Source: an uncultured Clostridia bacterium (GTDB lineage Bacteria; Bacillota; Clostridia; Oscillospirales; Acutalibacteraceae). From it: a DNA stretch of 11,215 nt. How positions within the stretch are numbered: the stretch's first letter is position 1; every line of letters starts with the position of its first letter. Of this stretch, positions 8,113 to 11,215 are shown one piece after another. The DNA lies in contig CAMVBD010000013.1 in the NCBI GenBank assembly GCA_947165615.1, forward strand, positions 1-11,215, given 5' to 3'. The notes beneath the pieces were generated by a model. That model ran no database searches. It saw nothing but the letters and a program-made list of their open reading frames with translations, and was not told the origin of the DNA. The position numbers and the translations under genes are program-made.

Positions 8113-8141
8113 ATTATACGCCGATTATCAGCATTTGTCAA
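8113..8141 (-). promoter_or_regulatory. Perfect-consensus sigma-A promoter of the antitoxin gene
   Basis: On the minus strand TTGACA (plus-strand 8136-8141) is followed by exactly 17 bases and TATAAT (plus-strand 8113-8118). Both boxes match the consensus at all six positions. Transcription would start at about 8106, giving a leader of only about 17 bases. A promoter this strong would normally need repression, which fits autoregulation by the ribbon-helix-helix product, but I found no clear palindromic operator in it. Confidence 0.85.
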
Positions 8142-8185
8142 TACATAATAAAGAAAATATCATTACAAAATTTTCCGGCAAAAGA

Positions 8186-8229
8186 AAATCGGGTATTCAC
8201 AACTAAAGTCCGTTATGAATACCCGATTT
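8186..8229 (-). terminator. Perfect 14-bp inverted repeat, terminator-like on the minus strand
   Basis: AAATCGGGTATTCA at 8186-8199 is the exact reverse complement of TGAATACCCGATTT at 8216-8229. After one mismatch the stem can gain three more pairs (AAC 8201-8203 with GTT 8212-8214), leaving an 8-base loop. On the minus strand the stem is followed by TTTTCTTTT, the shape of an intrinsic terminator; on the plus strand only a short T-run lies at the stem end before GG. No minus-strand gene upstream of it is intact, so it may be the terminator of a lost gene or part of a dispersed repeat. Confidence 0.6.
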
Positions 8230-8349
8230 GGTGCGAATATCGATAACAGATTTGTTCGACTGTTTTTGCGCTATCTGAAAACTGCGGTATTCGGCTTCGG
8301 ACGGTCCGGTGTAAAAAAATATGCGAGTGTTGCCAAGTGGTAATGACTT
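8203..8349 (-). pseudogene. Start-less open stretch, possible gene remnant or dispersed repeat
   Basis: Forty-eight sense codons run on the minus strand between a TAA (8350-8352) and a TAG (8203-8205). The stretch includes FFYTGPSEAEYRSFQ and ends KSGIHNGL. There is no ATG, GTG or TTG start in frame and no ribosome site. The last codons and stop run directly into the inverted repeat with the minus-strand T-run, the order expected at the end of a gene. I do not recognise the sequence. It could also be chance, since 48 open codons is not rare. Confidence 0.25.
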
Positions 8350-8371
8350 TTACTTTATTTTGTGGTAAAAT
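8343..8371 (+). promoter_or_regulatory. Probable promoter of the kinase-regulator operon
   Basis: ATGACT at 8343-8348 (4 of 6 matches to TTGACA) and TAAAAT at 8366-8371 (5 of 6 matches to TATAAT) are separated by 17 bases in an AT-rich stretch. They sit about 30 bases before the kinase start with a GGAGG in between. Confidence 0.5.
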
Positions 8372-8385
8372 ACAATCGGATAAAT

Positions 8386-8390
8386 GGAGG
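8386..8390 (+). promoter_or_regulatory. Ribosome binding site of the kinase gene
   Basis: GGAGG is the only good site here. It is 13 bases before ATG 8404 (rather long) and 1 base before ATG 8392 (too close), so 8404 is preferred but not certain. Confidence 0.6.
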
Positions 8391-8403
8391 AATGGGCGTT
8401 ATT

Positions 8404-9708
8404 ATGGAATTTACGTTTCTTGAATTCTTAAAATACGACTTCGCGTCGATCCTGCTTGTCTGCGGGCTGATCGTGTTGATGATAACGAACAGGAAAAACA
8501 AGGTCCCGGCGGTCTTCACCCTGTGGATCATGACGATCATAATGGTGCTGTCGCTGTTCGTGGAATTTGTCTGCAAATGGTCGGAGAACGATCCCTCGCT
8601 TGCGGATATACGGTACTGGACGACGGTCGTCAAGTATATCATCCCGCCGACGATCCTGATGATGCAGAATATGGTCCTTATCGAAAACAAAGTGATACGC
8701 GGACTGATGGTGATCCCGAACGTGATCAGCACGCTTGCCGTTACTGTGGGACCGTATGTGACGGGACTGAAAGTTCTGTCTTTCAGCGAGGAGTATTATT
8801 TTGTTGAAGGACCGCTGCGCGTATTCCCGTTTTGCGTTGCTCTGTTCTATCTGCTGGTGCTGGTGATCGCGTCGCTGCGTTATTTCTACGACGTCACGCA
8901 GGGCTATAATACGATCGTGATGTATCTTGCGATAACGACGGTGATCACCTGTATGCTCGAGTTCTTCGGGATCGTCAGCGGTATCGTCAAGTACGTTCAG
9001 ATCATCGATATCTACCTCTATTATTTCTTTTTGAACTTCGTATATCAATCGAGGATCAGGGAAGAAAGTCTGAAAAAAGAGCTTGCGCTGACGCAGAAGG
9101 AGCTGGAGCTTTCCAATACGAACGTGAGACTCCTTCAGAACCAGATCTCGCCGCATTTCATCTATAATGCCCTGTTCCTCATTAAAGCGCTTATCTGGAC
9201 GGATCGGAAACGCGCGTCCGATGCGGTGGACGATTTCTCTCTGTATATCAGAAGAAACTTCGAGGCAATGCGCAAAAACGATCTGATCCCGTTCGGCGAG
9301 GAGCTTGAACATATCAAAGCGTTTCTGAACATCGAAAACGTGGACGACGAGAGAGGCATGGTCGTTGAGTTCGACGTCGACGAGCTCGATCTTCTGATCC
9401 CGCCGCTGACCGTCGAGCCCCTTGTCGAAAACGCGATCATCCACGGGATCGGTTCTCTGGAAAGCGGAGGCGTCGTTACCGTATCGTCGAAGAAGAGCGA
9501 GGGGGGCTAGACGATCTGGGTGGAGGACAACGGCGTCGGTGTTGATACGGAAAACGTAACATACGGCGTGGGGCTTGAGAACGTCAAAACACGCCTGGAA
9601 TCGCAGTGCGGCGGCACACTTGAAATCAGCAGCCGCCCGGGCTGCACCAAAGCGACGATTTTTATTCCCGAAAGAGAAGAGTCGGGAGCATCGGGGGACA
9701 AACAATGA
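8404..9708 (+). pseudogene. LytS/YehU-type sensor histidine kinase interrupted by an in-frame TAG
   Basis: Residues 1 to about 205 hold six or seven membrane helices with little extracellular sequence, then a coiled coil at about 207-240. The His_kinase (LytS/YehU) signature QNQISPHFIYNALFLIKALI carries the phosphoacceptor H251. The N-box is PLVENAIIHGIG at about 339-350. Codon 369 (9508-9510) is TAG. In the same frame the protein resumes with TIWVEDNGVGVD (G1, 375-379) and YGVGLENVKTRL (G2) and ends at a TGA that overlaps the regulator's ATG as ATGA. Read through, the protein would be 434 residues, a normal kinase; stopped at TAG it is 368 residues and lacks both ATP-lid boxes, so it should be inactive. 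The lack of any frame change points to a single substitution, for example Tyr TAC or TAT to TAG. It could be a genuine nonsense mutation, a sequencing error, or suppression. Confidence 0.85.
9508..9510 (+). other. In-frame TAG inside the kinase ATP-binding domain
   Basis: TAG lies between the N-box and G1 box of the kinase, after codons reading KSEGG and before TIWVED. The frame is unchanged on both sides. A GTG at 9520 preceded by a G-rich run (9499-9506) could in principle restart translation, but that product would hold only the G1 and G2 boxes. Confidence 0.9.
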
Positions 9709-10334
9709 ACGTCATCATTCTTGATAATCACAAACTTATAATTTCGGAGATCCGCCGTCAGGTTCTGACGATCCTGCCCGGAGCGCAATGCATATGCTTT
9801 ACCAAACAGCGCGAGGCGATCGAATACGTGAAGAAAAACCGCGTGGACGTTGCTCTGCTCGACGTTGATATGCCGGGACTGAACGGCATAGAGGTCGCCG
9901 AGCTGATGTGTCAGATCAATTCACGGCTGAATATCATCTTCGTTACGGGATTCCCCGAATACGCGCTTCAGGCGTTTTCCGTACCCGTCAGCGACTTTAT
10001 AGTAAAACCCGTTTCGGAGGAAGCGCTGAGGTCGAGCTTCCGTAAGCTCCGTTTTCCGCCGGAGGAGAAGATCGACAGCTTTCAGTACGACGACGTCAAG
10101 GACGCGAAAATGATAGGAGAGAGGCTGAAAAAGCTCCGCAAAGAGCGCGGTATGTCGACAAGAGACCTCGCCGACGAGGTGGGCGTGTCGTTTACGACGA
10201 TATACCGGTGGGAAAACGGGGACCGCATTCCCGACGGCTTCAATATGGGTAAACTGATGAACGCGCTCGGCGTAAGGATGAAAGATATTATTTCCGATAT
10301 AGATATACACTCGGAAAAGAAACCGGAGGTGTAA
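9705..10334 (+). CDS. Response regulator with REC receiver and XRE helix-turn-helix output
   Basis: Residues 1 to about 118 are a receiver domain: D7 of the acidic pocket, phosphoacceptor D53 in LLDVDMPGLNG, Thr in FVTGFPEYALQAF, and K101 in FIVKPV. The second pocket acid is Asn (D7-N8) instead of the usual Asp or Glu. The EYALQAF and KPVSEEAL wording is like receivers of LytTR regulators, but the output at about 137-195 is a Cro/C1-type helix-turn-helix (IGERLKKLRKERGMSTRDLA, then TIYRWENGDRIPDG), the DNA-recognition domain of XRE repressors. The start ATG overlaps the kinase stop as ATGA, so the two are coupled and almost surely cognate. The regulator probably controls its own operon or the downstream membrane genes; no operator was identified. 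The domain assignment is firm. Confidence 0.93.
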   Translation: MNVIILDNHKLIISEIRRQVLTILPGAQCICFTKQREAIEYVKKNRVDVALLDVDMPGLNGIEVAELMCQINSRLNIIFVTGFPEYALQAFSVPVSDFIVKPVSEEALRSSFRKLRFPPEEKIDSFQYDDVKDAKMIGERLKKLRKERGMSTRDLADEVGVSFTTIYRWENGDRIPDGFNMGKLMNALGVRMKDIISDIDIHSEKKPEV

Positions 10335-10345
10335 CGGAGTCGAAT

Positions 10346-10390
10346 ATGAAACGGATCATAATAAAGCGAAAAGGGGTGGATTTTCGATGA
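10346..10390 (+). CDS. Possible 14-residue leader peptide
   Basis: ATG 10346 opens a 14-codon frame encoding a very basic peptide (MKRIIIKRKGVDFR). GGAG at 10336-10339 is 6 bases upstream, and its TGA overlaps the next gene's start as ATGA (10387-10390). The arrangement would suit translational coupling, but a frame this short can arise by chance and the next gene has its own AGGGG at about 10372. Low confidence. Confidence 0.25.
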   Translation: MKRIIIKRKGVDFR

Positions 10391-11049
10391 ACACAGCGTT
10401 TTTATCGGAGCTGTTTCTGCTTGCAGGCTCCGTTGCCGGTTTTACTTACGGCATAATAGTATTTCTTTCAAAAAAGACGCCGCTCTACGCAAAGATGATC
10501 GCCGGAGCGGTCGGCTGTATGATGTTCGGATATCTTCTGGCGGTGGTCCGGCGGATCGCCGGATTTGAGGAGCGTGCGTTCCGTCTCGATTATCTGACGT
10601 ATATCGGCGTATTCCTTTTCCTTCTGACCGCCAACGCGGGCTTGATGGACGGACTTGTCGACGACGGAAACAAACGCGTTAAAAAATACCGCGTTATCGC
10701 GCTTGTGGCGCCGATCGCTGTCTTGCTTCTGTCCGCGCCGGTAATTCTTTCGGAAATACCCGCCGTGTCAAAGATCTGCTGCGGCGCGGTGGCGCTGTTC
10801 GCCGCGGCAGCCTCCTATTTCAATTTCAAGCACGCCGTCATCCCCGATGTGGAATTCGGCGTGATCCACTGCGTGCGCGTTTATAATTGGATCGCGCTCC
10901 TGTACGCCGTTTTGCTGACGGCAACGCTTGCGGCTCGCGCACTCGGTTGGGAGATCGCCGTGCTGATCCTCTCGATTTTGACGTGCATTGACATGATCCT
11001 GATATTACCGATGATTAAAAGGGGGATCGACAGATGGAAAACAATATGA
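10387..11049 (+). CDS. Seven-helix membrane protein of unknown function
   Basis: The 220-residue product is almost entirely hydrophobic, with about seven predicted helices near residues 8-28, 36-54, 69-88, 103-120, 127-147, 162-182 and 186-207, and short charged loops (for example DGLVDDGNKRVKKYR before helix 4). No catalytic motif, signal peptidase site or extra soluble domain is visible and I recognise no family. The layout resembles the membrane sensor half of the kinase encoded two genes upstream, but without a transmitter. AGGGG lies about 11 bases before the ATG. It overlaps the following gene by 16 bases, so it is part of the kinase-regulator operon. It may be a membrane partner or accessory sensor, or a target of the two-component pair; this is inference from position only. 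Confidence 0.8.
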   Translation: MNTAFLSELFLLAGSVAGFTYGIIVFLSKKTPLYAKMIAGAVGCMMFGYLLAVVRRIAGFEERAFRLDYLTYIGVFLFLLTANAGLMDGLVDDGNKRVKKYRVIALVAPIAVLLLSAPVILSEIPAVSKICCGAVALFAAAASYFNFKHAVIPDVEFGVIHCVRVYNWIALLYAVLLTATLAARALGWEIAVLILSILTCIDMILILPMIKRGIDRWKTI

Positions 11050-11215
11050 TCTATATCGCTTTTCTTTGCGTCACGGTCCCGATGCTTTTCCTTCTGCCGA
11101 TCATCAAGGACAGATTCGCCCGGACCGTCGTGGGCTTCGTGATCGTAGGCATTTTCTGCTGCCTGCTCGTTTCCGAGGTCAACGGTTACATCCTGCGCGG
11201 GTTCAATATGGATTA
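11034..11215 (+). CDS. Start of a multi-helix membrane protein, possibly PrsW-like (cut by window end)
   Basis: ATG 11034 has GGGGG 8 bases upstream and overlaps the previous gene. The 60 visible residues contain two hydrophobic helices (about 6-20 and 28-46) joined by KDRFART, then a conserved-looking stretch reading SEVNGYILRGFNMD. This opening reminds me of a group of clostridial PrsW-type intramembrane protease relatives, but the diagnostic catalytic EExxK and histidine motifs would lie beyond the window. A plain membrane protein of unknown role is equally possible. ATG 11046 is an alternative start with a less suitable ribosome site. Confidence 0.6.
   Translation, partial: MENNMIYIAFLCVTVPMLFLLPIIKDRFARTVVGFVIVGIFCCLLVSEVNGYILRGFNMD

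Larger units (their letters stand above)
8090..8403. other. Intergenic region between the antitoxin and kinase genes
   Basis: This 314-base divergent spacer is visibly more AT-rich than the flanking genes at its two ends. It holds the antitoxin ribosome site and promoter (8098-8141), a perfect inverted repeat (8186-8229), a start-less minus-strand open stretch (8203-8349), and a plausible plus-strand promoter and ribosome site for the kinase (8343-8390). I see no tRNA, riboswitch or intact small gene in it. Confidence 0.7.

Noticed and set aside
8295..8310. Short palindrome CGGACGGTCCG as an operator
   Set aside because: The arms are only 5 bp in GC-rich sequence and no second copy is seen near either promoter.
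7831..8403. CRISPR array or tRNA gene in the only long non-coding stretch
   Set aside because: There are no regularly spaced repeats and no cloverleaf or CCA-like end on either strand.
9495..9515. A frameshift at the G6 run as the cause of the kinase break
   Set aside because: The frame before and after the TAG is the same, so a single insertion or deletion cannot explain it; a substitution is simpler.
8428..9705. A 425-codon minus-strand open frame opposite the kinase
   Set aside because: It lies antisense to a gene with clear kinase motifs, encodes an Arg/His/Asp-rich product without domains, and reflects codon bias of the real strand.

Overview
The window reads as a chromosomal segment of a moderately GC-rich Bacillota, most likely a gut Clostridia of the Oscillospiraceae/Christensenellales kind. 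This is inferred from strong GGAGG ribosome sites, a QTGD-type sortase tail on a surface protein with a clostridial-style repeat, a RelB/DinJ antitoxin, a SpoIIE/RsbU-type phosphatase and a LytS-type kinase. No rRNA, tRNA, CRISPR array, insertion sequence or phage gene was seen.

Layout. (1) Bases 2-2191 hold the 3' part of a large wall-anchored surface protein that starts before the window. (2) Bases 2259-7830 hold a tightly packed plus-strand cluster of four genes: a DUF2156 protein, a MATE transporter with a fused GHKL ATPase-like tail, a GNAT acyltransferase, and a membrane sensor with HAMP, SpoIIE-type PP2C phosphatase and GHKL domains. (3) Bases 7835-8089 hold a lone RelB/DinJ-like antitoxin on the minus strand, converging on the phosphatase gene with 4 bases between them and driven by a perfect-consensus promoter. 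(4) Bases 8090-8403 are intergenic and hold that promoter, a perfect 14-bp inverted repeat, a start-less minus-strand open stretch that may be a gene remnant or dispersed repeat, and a probable plus-strand promoter. (5) Bases 8404-11215 hold a second plus-strand operon: a LytS/YehU-type kinase interrupted by an in-frame TAG, a response regulator with an XRE output domain instead of the usual LytTR, a seven-helix membrane protein of unknown function, and the start of another membrane protein that vaguely resembles PrsW-type proteases.

How the genes may work together. In cluster 2 a sensor phosphatase and a transporter both carry RsbW-like GHKL domains. That suggests a partner-switching circuit (kinase-like GHKL domain, PP2C phosphatase, STAS protein) linked to a transporter, but no STAS protein or sigma factor is encoded here, so the circuit is a hypothesis. 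In cluster 5 the kinase and regulator overlap by an ATGA and form a two-component pair that probably controls the adjacent membrane proteins. The TAG removes the kinase's G1 and G2 ATP-binding boxes unless it is read through, so the pair may be dead, strain-variable, or affected by a sequencing error.
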